Origin: Alteribacillus sp041949975 | Lineage (GTDB): Bacteria > Bacillota > Bacilli > Bacillales > Marinococcaceae | DNA length: 64,000 nucleotides | Direction: 5' to 3' | Assembly: GCF_041949975.1 (NCBI RefSeq) | Contig: NZ_JBHFQG010000004.1 | Coordinates: 1 to 64,000 of the forward strand | In this document: positions 1 to 7,539 of the stretch, one piece after another | Layout: each line of letters begins with the position of its first letter | How positions within the stretch are numbered: position 1 is the first letter of the stretch | Notes under the pieces: generated by a model | Database searches by the model: none | What the model was told of the DNA's origin: nothing | Seen by the model: only the letters and a program-made list of their open reading frames with translations | Translations under genes and position numbers: made by a program

Positions 1-138
1 TTACCACTTCCTGCATTCAACGGAAGGATTTGGTGGTCTTTGATAACAAAAAATTTTTTAAAGAAACTTTTTTACCTTTTAACCACTGGTATATCAACCT
101 TTCCGGAGGGAGTCTACGTGTATTTCAGCTGGAGTTAA
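1..138 (+). CDS. C-terminal end of a probable transposase (partial at window edge)
   Basis: An open frame runs from the first base of the window to a TAA at 136-138 and has no start inside the window. It encodes about 45 residues, rich in hydrophobic and aromatic residues and lysine (including WWSLITKNFLKKLFYLL). About 38 bases after the stop the sequence ends in a motif resembling an IS terminus (complement GGGGCTGTCCCATAAGTC at 159-176). A frame that stops just inside such an end is the usual layout of a transposase C-terminus. I cannot assign the IS family. The coding call rests on context rather than a recognised domain, and a chance open frame remains possible. Confidence 0.4.
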   Translation, partial: LPLPAFNGRIWWSLITKNFLKKLFYLLTTGISTFPEGVYVYFSWS

Positions 139-176
139 TTAAAAAATTTAGCCGACCCGACTTATGGGACAGCCCC
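1..176 (+). mobile_element. Right end of an insertion sequence, partial
   Basis: The stretch ends with TTATGGGACAGCCCC; its complement GGGGCTGTCCCATAAGTC resembles terminal inverted repeats of several Gram-positive IS families (IS1182-like in appearance). The rest of the element, including the other terminus, lies outside the window. The end lies within two or three bases of the predicted 3' end of the group II intron at about 178. This implies insertion at, or rearrangement through, the intron boundary, in the place where thrS would be expected. Confidence 0.45.
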
Positions 177-208
177 AATCGAGTAGGAGGGGTGGTTAAC
201 CCCGTCCT

Positions 209-247
209 CTCACACCACCGTACGTACGGTTCCGTATACGGTGGTTC
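209..247 (-). other. Group II intron domain V
   Basis: On the minus strand a 39-nt hairpin reads GAACCACCGTATACGG then AACCGTACGTACGGTGGTG. This matches IIC domain V except that the catalytic-triad CGC of the O. iheyensis intron reads CAC here. That change turns the conserved G-U wobble into an A-U pair. The rest of the stem, including the distal helix, is well paired. Confidence 0.75.
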
Positions 248-851
248 AATAGTTTGAGTGTGCTTTCTCGAAAAGTCGGTTTAGATTTTTTAAACCGACT
301 TTTTCGAGAATCTCATTTGAAATGGCTCTGTGTAGAACATAACTACATGCGATACGCCAGTACCCTTTCCGTGTGTTTGCCCACTCCCAAGCCTTTGGTT
401 TAGGAACTTTAAGTTTTATCAGACTCTTTTGTCTTCACTTTCTTCCAGCATTTCCATATGATTTGCCTTATTCTGCGTCTGATCCATTGATCTGAAACCA
501 AAGCTGCAGTCGGAAAATGTTGGATCAATAATCTTCTCTATGACTTGTAAGATCGCTTGTTGAACAAAGCGGTCCAGCACGGTTGGTACTCCAAGTTTGG
601 CGTTTTGTTCCGTCTTGCTTCGGTATTTCCACACGTTTGACAGGTTGTGGCTTGTAAGAGCCCTGTTTTATTTGTTGGATAAGTTCTTTTTTGTGTAGCG
701 TAAGGTAACCGAAAAGGTCATCCACTTTCATCTCATCCGACCCCAGCGGAGCCTTTATTGGCTTCTCACCTCCACTGTTTCCAGGATTACTATCGTTCAG
801 CCCTTCATCCTTTTGGATTACTATGGCTTCTGCTGACTTCTTAACATTCAT
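246..851 (-). pseudogene. Group II intron reverse transcriptase/maturase, deleted and frameshifted
   Basis: Three blocks of an intron-encoded protein remain on the minus strand. The N-terminal block (to about 600) contains YKPQPVKRVEIPKQDGTKR. It continues after a frameshift at about 597-600 (one extra base) as LGVPTVLDRFVQQAILQ and ends at CSFGFR (about 495). The next residues in another frame are WIRRRIRQIIWKCWK, a maturase-domain motif, so most of the catalytic reverse transcriptase (including the YxDD region) and thumb has been deleted at about 485-492. A further shift near 428 leads to VPKPKAWEWANTRKGYWRIA and a stop at 246-248. The protein cannot be functional, so any splicing or mobility would need help in trans. 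Confidence 0.85.
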
Positions 852-1188
852 CACACCATCACTGGTATGATTGTTCCTGTGGGAAATTCCTTCCCTCTTG
901 TCGGGAACCCTGTTAAGACCTCTCCGGTTAAGTCTAACCACTTTCCTCCCATGTAGGTGCTGGATTTACTGTAAGGGATTCGGGCAGTATTGGACTTTGT
1001 TTTGTACAGCAAACTCATCCGTCCCTATTCAGCCTTCTATCTAGTTCCTGTTCGTCACCTCAGGATTTTGCATCCGGCTTCCTTCAGATTCCACCTCACG
1101 ATGGACACCCTTGCCTACCGCTAACAGTTCCTACTGCCAAGCCTGTAGTGGACTTGCACCACCTAGCTGTTAGACATGCCGGGCGCAC

Positions 1189-1498
1189 TATAAAAAACGC
1201 CCCTTCTCCATGAAGGGGCGTGATTGACATACGCGGTTCCACCCTTGTTACAGGAAAGCCGTAATAAACCTTACCTGATCTCAAGGCCGGGATAACGACC
1301 GGCAGACGTCAGCGCTTAATGAAGAGGTTCTTTTCAATAGCATATATCTACGAACCTTTGTTCAGCGCTGCTGCTCCAAGGTGGTAAGAAACAAGCCCTT
1401 TACAGAAAGCTTTCAGCCGAGGCTTTCTTCTCTGTCCTAAAGGAGAAAATGTTCCCCATGTCCTTTTCTAAGCATATTTCATAACAATTAGTTCTTCT
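1189..1498 (-). ncRNA. T-box leader (threonine-type), expected to control thrS
   Basis: On the minus strand the leader contains the canonical T-box AAGGGTGGAACCGCG at 1232-1246. It is followed by a terminator with a 9-bp stem (1198-1220) and a T6 tract. Upstream lies a stem I region with the usual GCTGAAAGC motif and, near its distal side, ACCACCTTGGAGC. The specifier is best read as ACC (1383-1385), a threonine codon; the next triplet is also ACC, so the reading is robust to a one-codon slip. In B. subtilis the gene downstream of dnaI and ytxC is thrS. Here the leader is followed directly by a group IIC intron and an IS end, so the controlled gene lies beyond the window or has been separated. 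Confidence 0.85.
1198..1220 (-). terminator. T-box attenuator terminator, target of the IIC intron
   Basis: A perfect 9-bp stem CGCCCCTTC/GAAGGGGCG with a 5-nt loop is followed on the minus strand by six T residues. It is the regulated terminator of the T-box leader, and the intron begins two or three bases after the T-tract. Confidence 0.85.
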
Positions 1499-1504
1499 GT
1501 AGTC

Positions 1505-1533
1505 ATTATAGAAAGAGTTTAAAGGAAAATCAA
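1505..1533 (-). promoter_or_regulatory. SigA-type promoter of the T-box leader
   Basis: Minus strand: -35 TTGATT (1528-1533), a 17-nt spacer and -10 TATAAT (1505-1510). This places transcription start near 1498, just upstream of the T-box stem I. Confidence 0.7.
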
Positions 1534-1645
1534 CCTTTTTAGAAAAACTTGGCCTGCTGCCATACCATAAACTGAAACAATCGAAGAGAAGTAACTTAAT
1601 GATAGGAAACATCAGTTACAGAATTGACCTCTTCTGTAAAATAAA

Positions 1646-1696
1646 AAACTGTTTCAAAAGCTGATAATAAACAAAGCTTTTGAAACAGCAGATTTT
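1646..1696 (-). terminator. Terminator of the LysM/3D gene
   Basis: A long inverted repeat, CTGTTTCAAAAGCT paired with AGCTTTTGAAACAG (about 1648-1690), is followed on the minus strand by a T-tract. It lies just past the stop of the LysM/3D protein gene. Confidence 0.8.
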
Positions 1697-2449
1697 TTAT
1701 TGAAGAATTTTAATGTTTATTTTCTTACGCCCCCACTGCAGAGCTTCACTGCGATCTGAGAAAAATACGTCAATTTTATCTCCCTTTACTGCACCGCCTG
1801 TATCACCTGCAACTGCAGTACCGTATCCTTCAACGTATACTTCTGTTCCAAGCGGTATAACATCCGGGTCCACCGCAATCACTTTTTTATCCGGATTTGA
1901 TTTCAAATTAATACCTGTAGCAGTAACACCAGAACAGCCGCTGCAATTTGCTGTATATGCGGTAGATGAAAACGTCATTTCACGATCAGCTTTTTGTTCC
2001 GATTGCTGGTTTGTATTCTTTTCAGACGAACTAGAAGAAACAGAGGCACTTCCTGTCACAGTAAGTTCTTGATTGGGATGAATAGTATTGGATGATAGAT
2101 TGTTCCAGCTCTTCAGTTCTGACACAGAAATATCGTGTTTTGTTGCTATCTTGTATAACGTATCCCCGCTTTTGACAGTATAGGCACTAGACGCACCGTC
2201 TGATTGAGACGAAGCAGAAGCAACAGCTTCACTTCCTGTAACATTCAGTTCCTGGTTCGGGTAAATAATATCAGATGATAAATTATTCCAGCTCTTCAGT
2301 TCTGATACAGAAGCATTATGGTTTAATGCGATCTGATATAATGTATCACCGCTTTTAACTGTATATGTACTAGAAGCATCAGCGTCCTCCATTGACACAC
2401 CAACAAATAACGCAATAGCCATTGTAGTCGCTGTAACTAGTTTTTTCAT
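1697..2449 (-). CDS. Secreted LysM/3D-domain cell-wall protein, YocH-like
   Basis: This 250-residue protein has a signal peptide (about residues 1-26, cut near ADA-SS). Two near-identical LysM repeats follow (about 28-70 and 90-132, each YTVKSGDTLY...NPxQEL-like), then a Ser/Gln-rich linker and a C-terminal 3D domain (about 160-250) with the family aspartates (AVDPDVIPLGT, AGDTGG, DVFF). LysM repeats bind peptidoglycan. The 3D domain is related to lytic transglycosylases of the MltA/Rpf type, so a role as an exported wall hydrolase is likely. B. subtilis YocH has the same layout (287 aa) and belongs to the WalR regulon. TGTAAT motifs occur upstream on the minus strand, but I could not fit a clean WalR direct repeat. 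The gene is monocistronic, with its own terminator. Confidence 0.85.
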   Translation of the reverse strand: MKKLVTATTMAIALFVGVSMEDADASSTYTVKSGDTLYQIALNHNASVSELKSWNNLSSDIIYPNQELNVTGSEAVASASSQSDGASSAYTVKSGDTLYKIATKHDISVSELKSWNNLSSNTIHPNQELTVTGSASVSSSSSEKNTNQQSEQKADREMTFSSTAYTANCSGCSGVTATGINLKSNPDKKVIAVDPDVIPLGTEVYVEGYGTAVAGDTGGAVKGDKIDVFFSDRSEALQWGRKKINIKILQ

Positions 2450-2683
2450 AATAATTCACTCCCTTATATATCCAACAATAGTAAATTTATCATAGGTATA
2501 TTACAAGAGTGTATCACCCCTTTTCCGTTTCTATTACACTGTCATTACCGCAGCGAAATATTTCATAGCACCAAGCAGTGTTACAATAAGAAAATAGATA
2601 CGTACTTACTAACAACAGAAGAATTATTTTCTATATTAGATAAATAAATGGCTATAAACAGTCGAAGTTTCAAGGAGGCTGCC

Positions 2684-4030
2684 ATGGAATATATTGCTGC
2701 AGGCACATCAACTAAAAAGAACAAAATCCGGAAGAATGGTGGGCTGGACTTCTGGCTATTACGAAAAAATGGTTTGAGGAAAACGACATTAACCCTGAGT
2801 CGGTAAAAGCTGTGACATTCAGCGGACAAATGGAAAATGTCATTTTAATTAGAGAAGGAGAAAACACAGAACGTGCTATTTTGTACTCAGATATGAGAGC
2901 AGAAAAAGAAGCAGCTTGGATCAGAGAACATATTCCTGATTTAAGAAAGATTACAGCTAATCGTACAGCTCCTTCGACACCTTTTGCGAAACTTCTATGG
3001 ATGAAGAAAAAAGGAGAAAAACCGGCATCGGTATTTTCAGTGCAAAAGATTATCTTATTTATAAATTAACCGGCTCTCTTGTGACAGACTGTGTAACAGG
3101 AGCCACTACCGGCATGATGAACATTCAAAGCAGAAACTGGCATCCCGGCCTGCTAGAATCAATAGAATGTGCAGAATTTTCCCTTCCTGCCTTATTAGAG
3201 CCTAATGAACTGGCTGGATATATGAATGAAGAAAATAGCGGGTTTAAAGATCAGACTCCTGTACTTTGCGGAGCAGGAGATGCTGGGGCAAGTACGCTCG
3301 GAGCTAGAGCTGTTTGTGAAGGTGACAGTTATTTCTACATCGGTACTACCGGTTGGACCGCAGTACTAACGAAAAAGAATACACCATCAAGTCCTGGGGT
3401 TTTCACATTGGCTCATGTTATAAAGGGAATGAATATTTCGATTGCCCCGCTCTTAAATGTTGGAAATGTGTATGAATGGACAAAAAAGATTTTTTTAAAT
3501 AATGGAAGTTATAAGGGAGTTTGAAAACATTCTTTGGAGCACTGCACCAGGCGCGAATGGTCTTCTTTTTCTTCCATACCTGAATGGCGACGCTTCCCTG
3601 TGCAGGACAGCAAAGCGAAAGGAATATTTTGGGGAATCGGACCTCACACGTCGCAAGCAGACTTTATGAGAGTTGCTGTGGAAGGAATTTTTTATTCCTT
3701 GCGTCAAATCGCCAAATCACTGTTATCTGACATGAAAGGCACTATTACCTTAATCGGCGGAGGTGCAAAAAACAGAACATGGTGCCAGATACTTGCTGAT
3801 ATTACCAATCAAATAGTGATGGTTCCGGAAAATAGTAAGTATTTACCAGCTGTCGGAATAGCCTCTACTGCTTTTTATTATCTTGGCTGGATTACGAAGG
3901 TTTTATCAATGACTATATCAACAGTGAAAAAGTTCATATGTACCTTCCGGATCAGAACAACCAAATTGTCTATAATGAAGGGGATAATCAATATTTAAAA
4001 CTATATCCAAATAATAAAGAAATCCAATAG
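2684..4030 (+). pseudogene. FGGY carbohydrate kinase (xylulokinase-like), multiply frameshifted
   Basis: Starting at ATG 2684 behind a good AAGGAGG (2672-2678), this stretch encodes scattered pieces of one FGGY-family sugar kinase, an ATP-dependent phosphotransferase. The N-terminal nucleotide-binding part has collapsed to MEYIAAGTST and is fused out of frame to EEWWAGLLAITKKWFEEN. Next come SVKAVTFSGQMENV, then a shift near 3040 into DYLIYKLTGSLVTDCVTGATTG. Further breaks lie near 3520-3540, at about 3596 (PYLNGD to PVQDSKAKGIFWGIGP) and near 3893, before the final YEGFINDYI frame ending at TAG 4028-4030. At least four frameshifts plus an N-terminal deletion make it non-functional. Similarity is closest to XylB-type kinases; the true substrate is unknown. 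It sits 50 bp upstream of the thioredoxin-like gene. Confidence 0.85.
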
Positions 4031-4079
4031 CAGCAGCTTCATTCGCAGGTTCTATTTAATAATAAGGGAAGGTGATAAT

Positions 4080-4418
4080 ATGGATGAGCTTTATTCCATT
4101 GAAGAAATTGATCAATTTATTCAAGACCATAAACTAAGTTTTATTTATGTTTTTGCAGCCCATTGAAGTGTTTGTCATGCTCTTCTTCCCCAGGTTGAGG
4201 AAGTTTTAAAAGAATTTCCGCGTATTCAAACAGCCAAGGTAGATGCTGAAAAAGTAACAGAAACAGCTGGATTCTTTTCGGTGTTTACTGTACCCTTTTT
4301 AATTATGTATGCCGACGGTAAGGAAATGTTTAGGGATGCTCGTTTTATACATATCAATGATTTCAGAGAAAAAGTGAACAAATTGCACCAAGGTTTGTTG
4401 GAAGATGATTATAACTAA
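4080..4418 (+). CDS. Thioredoxin-like protein with in-frame TGA at the first CxxC position (selenoprotein candidate or nonsense allele)
   Basis: From ATG 4080 (RBS AAGGTGAT) to TAA 4416-4418 the frame gives 112 codons of a small thioredoxin-fold protein. It is interrupted only by TGA at 4164-4166 (codon 29). The context reads VFAAH-[TGA]-SVCHALLPQVEEVL, then VDAEKV and SVFTVPFLIMYADGKE, the cis-proline region of thioredoxins. As I recall relatives in Bacillus, they read NCSVCHALLP here, so the TGA replaces the N-terminal, attacking cysteine of CxxC. That is the position most often occupied by selenocysteine in UxxC redox proteins. No other stop or shift occurs in the remaining 83 codons. A hairpin with AGGU in its loop lies 15 nt after the TGA. 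The alternative is a simple TGT/TGC to TGA nonsense mutation, supported by the decayed kinase just upstream. No selenium machinery is visible in this window. Confidence 0.65.
4182..4203 (+). promoter_or_regulatory. Candidate bacterial SECIS-like hairpin
   Basis: CTTCTTC (4182-4188) pairs with GAGGAAG (4197-4203) with one U-G pair. The loop is CCCAGGTT, with its guanines at 4193-4194, 27-28 nt after the TGA. Bacterial SECIS hairpins sit immediately downstream of UGA, with a conserved loop guanine roughly 16-37 nt away. The geometry fits, but a 7-bp stem can arise by chance. Confidence 0.3.
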
Positions 4419-4655
4419 GAACAAAAGCGCAAGCGCCCTGGTCAGCCTCGACAGGTAAATGTTTTCCAATCACTAAAGGCGCTCTTACTTCCACAGGATG
4501 TGGTGACTTCTGCGTTGCGAACACGATGTTCGCGATTCTAGTAAAAGTTCCTTAAACCGTCTTGGGCCTCCGAGAGGCTGGGCACTGAAGCTAGACGCGG
4601 ATCAAACAATTTGGAGATAGTTATCCACAACTTGTAAAAACAAATTTCCTAAACA
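4419..4655 (+). repeat. Interspersed repeat, copy 1, with a perfect DnaA box
   Basis: The copy starts with AAAAGCGCAAGCGCCCTGG and ends with GAGGCTGGGCACTGAAGCTAG plus a conserved tail; its two ends are partly complementary (GCGCCC..CAGCCTC with GAGGCTG..). Internal modules include ACTTCCACAGGATGTGGTGA and the hairpin GCGAACACGATGTTCGC. The tail contains TTATCCACA at 4621-4629, a perfect consensus DnaA box. It is non-coding, and closely similar sequence recurs at 25061-25464. Confidence 0.8.
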
Positions 4656-4659
4656 ATGA

Positions 4660-4684
4660 AAAAAGCTCCAGCATAAGGAGCTCT
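4660..4684 (-). terminator. Terminator of ytxC
   Basis: Minus strand: GAGCTCCTTATGCTGGAGC followed by a T6 tract, immediately downstream of the ytxC stop. Confidence 0.75.
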
Positions 4685-4696
4685 CGTAATATACCT

Positions 4697-5557
4697 TTAA
4701 TTGTTTTTGGAAGACCACAAAGGCCACTCGGTTATTGGATGTGAAATGAGTTTTTCTTGAAAAATCATTTCAAAGGTTTGTACGGTACCTTCCTCACCAT
4801 CAGCATATACATGAAGTTCTTTAGGTGCCAGACTTACAGCGGGACTGACTGCCATATACTCAAACGGAAGGCTTTTTTCAAAAACCAGGGCCGGTTCTAA
4901 ATGATGAAGTCTCGTCCATTGATCTACCGGCCTTAGTTTTTCATCAAGAAAAATGGGTTTTTCTTTTAATAAGACATGAAGGACGGAACATAACGACGAT
5001 GTATGCTTTAAATAATGGCGGCAGGCCTCAATCATCGTTTGGTATTCCTGCTCCCACTTATATTCGTCAATCGCTGCAGAGGCCGCTTTCATGAGAAGCT
5101 GATGATAATTACCAAGACGAAATGTAAGCATGGGCGCCCATTCTATGTCCTCATTATTTTTTATTTCTTCTGTCCATTCATGATAAACAAAATGTTTTCG
5201 TTTTTGTAATAGATTCGTTTCTGGCACTTCCTCTCTTTCTCCTTCTAAAAGAGAATGAGCAATCTCTGTAATAGCCTGGGCTTCTTCTTTGTATAAAAAG
5301 GTCTGTTCGATATATTCTTTGACCCAATGCAGTTCTTTTTCTTCAATCATGTAATCACAGAGAGAGGACGCAAGGTAAGGTATCATGCTTTCCTGCCACT
5401 GGTCTTCGGTACCGTGAAAATCCCATAATATCCTTTCTTTATGTTTGTATACCTCACCTGCGTATATACCTTTACTCTCCCAATTCTGTTTTTCTTTATG
5501 GAACCAATCAAAAACAACTTCACTATCTGTTTCACACGCAAAACCAATTGAGAACAA
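4697..5557 (-). CDS. ytxC: YtxC-like sporulation-associated protein
   Basis: A soluble, charged protein of about 286 residues. Size, position between dnaI and the thrS leader, and C-terminal pattern (SPAVSLAPKELHVYADGE...FQEKLI) fit the YtxC family of Bacillus, whose molecular function is unknown. No ATG is available at the front. The frame can open at TTG 5581, but that has no ribosome site, whereas the TTG at 5557 lies 9 nt after AGGGGGG and gives MFSIGFACETDSE, so 5557 is preferred. A terminator follows it, and a gap of about 380 bp upstream shows it is not in an operon with the zinc-ribbon gene. Family assignment is by synteny and overall feel, not by a diagnostic motif. Confidence 0.7.
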   Translation of the reverse strand: MFSIGFACETDSEVVFDWFHKEKQNWESKGIYAGEVYKHKERILWDFHGTEDQWQESMIPYLASSLCDYMIEEKELHWVKEYIEQTFLYKEEAQAITEIAHSLLEGEREEVPETNLLQKRKHFVYHEWTEEIKNNEDIEWAPMLTFRLGNYHQLLMKAASAAIDEYKWEQEYQTMIEACRHYLKHTSSLCSVLHVLLKEKPIFLDEKLRPVDQWTRLHHLEPALVFEKSLPFEYMAVSPAVSLAPKELHVYADGEEGTVQTFEMIFQEKLISHPITEWPLWSSKNN

Positions 5558-5936
5558 TCCTTCATTCCCCCCTGCACACAAGGCATCACATTTTTACACT
5601 GTTAAAACTACGGCATTCAATGTACAGGACGTACAATGCCGTCATTGCCACAGAACGTGGCGTTTTATACTATCTAATGAACAATATTAAAACGGAGATA
5701 GTATAAGTGCATCTACGCCTCTGCCACCTTGCCGGCGTGTCAATCCACAATATAAGAGTGCCCCCATTAGAATATTTAACGTTACAGCTTGTTTACTGTG
5801 AGGCTGATCCCTTTAGACCTTATTACTGCCACTATCTTCTGCTCTGTTTTTATACCTATGGAAAGAAAAAGAAAAACATGCCTAAAAACATTGCGAAATA
5901 GGAAAACCTTCCGGAATTTCTTCCGGAAGGCCAGGT
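5558..5936. other. Intergenic stretch with repeat-family modules and a terminator
   Basis: No gene is visible. Positions 5596-5666 carry a palindrome ACGGCATT..AATGCCGT and a CCACAGAACGTGGCGTTTT module, shared with the interspersed repeats at 25174-25230 and 48408-48437. At 5912-5937 a hairpin CCTTCCGGAAGAAATTCCGG (minus strand) with T-rich tail terminates the zinc-ribbon gene. Confidence 0.6.
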
Positions 5937-6191
5937 TTACTTTATTTTTTGCTTGTGTTCGGCGTGTTTGATAAATGTATTTTCATCTTCAATTAATCCG
6001 CAGGCCCCGCACTGCACTTTAAGATTCGGACCATTGTATGCGATATGAAATACTTCCAACTCTTCATCTGTGTATTGTTGAACCACTTCTCCAGACTGCG
6101 GATCTAATTTAACAGGGGTTGCAACTTGTTCAATAATATTAAAACGTGACCGGTTTGTTTTACAATTGGGGCACAAGTATGCCTTTGTCAA
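5937..6191 (-). CDS. Small zinc-ribbon protein of unknown function
   Basis: This 84-residue protein carries two CxxC pairs, CPNC near the N-terminus and CGAC near residue 62, which together can form a zinc ribbon. Between them lies a segment including VKLDPQSGEVVQQYT. The frame extends upstream, but AAGGAGG sits about 8 nt before TTG 6191, giving MTKAYLCPNCKTNRS, so this TTG is taken as the start. It lies 88 bp downstream of mqnC on the same strand and has its own terminator, so it could be co-transcribed with mqnC. I do not recognise a named family. The ribbon could bind nucleic acid or serve in protein contacts. Confidence 0.6.
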   Translation of the reverse strand: MTKAYLCPNCKTNRSRFNIIEQVATPVKLDPQSGEVVQQYTDEELEVFHIAYNGPNLKVQCGACGLIEDENTFIKHAEHKQKIK

Positions 6192-6279
6192 AACAGCCAC
6201 CTCCTTAATGACTATTTTGCCCAATTTTTTATTTATTTAATAAAAAAAACGTTTTAATTTAAAAATCATATTTTCTCGA

Positions 6280-7389
6280 TTAATTCTGCATTACGAAATC
6301 TTTTTCAGCTGTAGACGTTCCGTCAAAGCGGCGCAGAATATTGTATTTGGTATCACGCTGCGCTGGTATTTTGCCGGCTTCACGAATAAGCTGCAATATT
6401 TGATTCGTGTTTACCTTGTATGTCGTTCCTGCAGCGGATACTACATTCTCTTCCATCATCGTGCTGCCAAAGTCGTTACAGCCAAACTCTAAAGAACGTT
6501 TACCAGTTTCCGGCCCCATCGTGACCCATGATGATTGGAAATTAGGTATATTATCTAAGAATAACCGGGAAATCGCAACGTTTCTTAAGTATCCCTCAGG
6601 CGAAATAATTTCACCTTTCATATTGGTATTATCTGGCTGAAATGTCCAGGAAATAAAGGCAAGAAAACAATTGCTTTCATCCTGTGCATCCCGTATTTTC
6701 TGCAAGTGAAGAGCCCGTTCTTCATTCGACTCGGTCAAGCCGATTACCATTGTGGCGGTTCCGTGCATGCCAACTTTTTTCGCTGTTTTCATACAATCGA
6801 TCCATTGCTCTCCGGTACATTTTAAACGACTAACTTTTTTGCGGGTTTCTTCGGTAAGTATTTCTGCACCGCCGCCCGGAAGAGAATCCAATCCGGCTTC
6901 ATGCAGCTGTCTTAACACTTCTTCCAATGAAAGTCCGGACACTTCTACCATCTTGTAAATTTCTGCCGGTGAGAAGGAGTGCATGGTAATGCCTGGAAAA
7001 CGTTTTTTAATCTCGCGCAGTAAATCCGTATAGTAGCTGAAGGGCAGGTCAGGATTGGTTCCACCCTGCATAAGAATTTCTGTGCCATCGACATCAGCGG
7101 TTTCCTGGATTTTCTTAAAAATTTCTTCATCAGACAGAACATATCCTTCTTCAGAGCCCGGTCTTCTATAAAAGGCACAGAAGCGGCAGTACGTGTCACA
7201 GAAGTTGGTATAATTAACGTTTCGGCCAATGACAAAAGTTGTCACAGGATCGGGATGCCATTTTTTCATTACTTCATTAGCGGCTGCTCCCATTTTTTCT
7301 ATTTCATCACTTTCATATAATCGAACAGCATCTTCCATTGTTAAACGCTCACCATTTAACGCACGGGTGAGAATTGGATCTATACTCAT
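6280..7389 (-). CDS. mqnC: Cyclic dehypoxanthinyl futalosine synthase, MqnC
   Basis: A 369-residue radical SAM enzyme. The cluster motif CDTYCRFC (CxxxCxxC) is near residue 64, and YRRPGSEEGYVLSDEEI, MQGGTNPDLPFSYY, HSFSPAEI and DSLPGGGAEIL follow as in MqnC. It forms the cyclic intermediate of the futalosine route to menaquinone, acting after the futalosine-hydrolysing step. B. subtilis uses the classical Men route instead, so this is a marker that the host, like some alkaliphilic Bacillaceae, makes menaquinone through futalosine. The start is ATG 7389 behind a GGGGG ribosome site. The gene lies alone between dnaI and the zinc-ribbon gene; other mqn genes are not in the window. The related enzyme MqnE is a less likely identity. 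Confidence 0.88.
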   Translation of the reverse strand: MSIDPILTRALNGERLTMEDAVRLYESDEIEKMGAAANEVMKKWHPDPVTTFVIGRNVNYTNFCDTYCRFCAFYRRPGSEEGYVLSDEEIFKKIQETADVDGTEILMQGGTNPDLPFSYYTDLLREIKKRFPGITMHSFSPAEIYKMVEVSGLSLEEVLRQLHEAGLDSLPGGGAEILTEETRKKVSRLKCTGEQWIDCMKTAKKVGMHGTATMVIGLTESNEERALHLQKIRDAQDESNCFLAFISWTFQPDNTNMKGEIISPEGYLRNVAISRLFLDNIPNFQSSWVTMGPETGKRSLEFGCNDFGSTMMEENVVSAAGTTYKVNTNQILQLIREAGKIPAQRDTKYNILRRFDGTSTAEKDFVMQN

Positions 7390-7539
7390 TACAAAACCCC
7401 CATTAATAAAGAGTGGGAACCCGTATAAGATTCATCCCGGCTTTTCCCAGGCTGTACCTTACACATATACTATAAAATCTGGAACTAAATTTATCCTATC
7501 ATAATTTCCTAAGGTTTTCCCAGTATAAAGAGATGAAAT

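Larger units (their letters stand above)
178..1188 (-). mobile_element. Degenerate group IIC intron
   Basis: Read on the minus strand, the element starts at 1188 with GTGCGCCCGGCATG, a 5' end typical of group IIC introns such as that of Oceanobacillus iheyensis. Other IIC domain I landmarks follow, for example GGCAAGGGTGTCC near 1110 and GGATGAGTTTGC near 1015. Domain V is at 209-247 and a domain VI hairpin at about 183-207. The 3' end is placed at about 178 from the final CTACTCGAT and may be off by a few bases. The total is about 1.0 kb, while intact IIC introns with their protein are usually about 1.8-1.9 kb; the shortfall is a deletion in the reverse transcriptase. It sits directly after the T-tract of a terminator hairpin, the known IIC target preference. 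Confidence 0.85.

Noticed and set aside
1..177. Start of thrS on the minus strand
   Set aside because: No minus-strand frame shows the ThrS N-terminus; the plus-strand open frame and IS-like end explain the stretch better.
1400..1612. 70-codon minus-strand frame over the T-box promoter
   Set aside because: It overlaps the promoter and stem I of the T-box leader and has no recognisable protein features.
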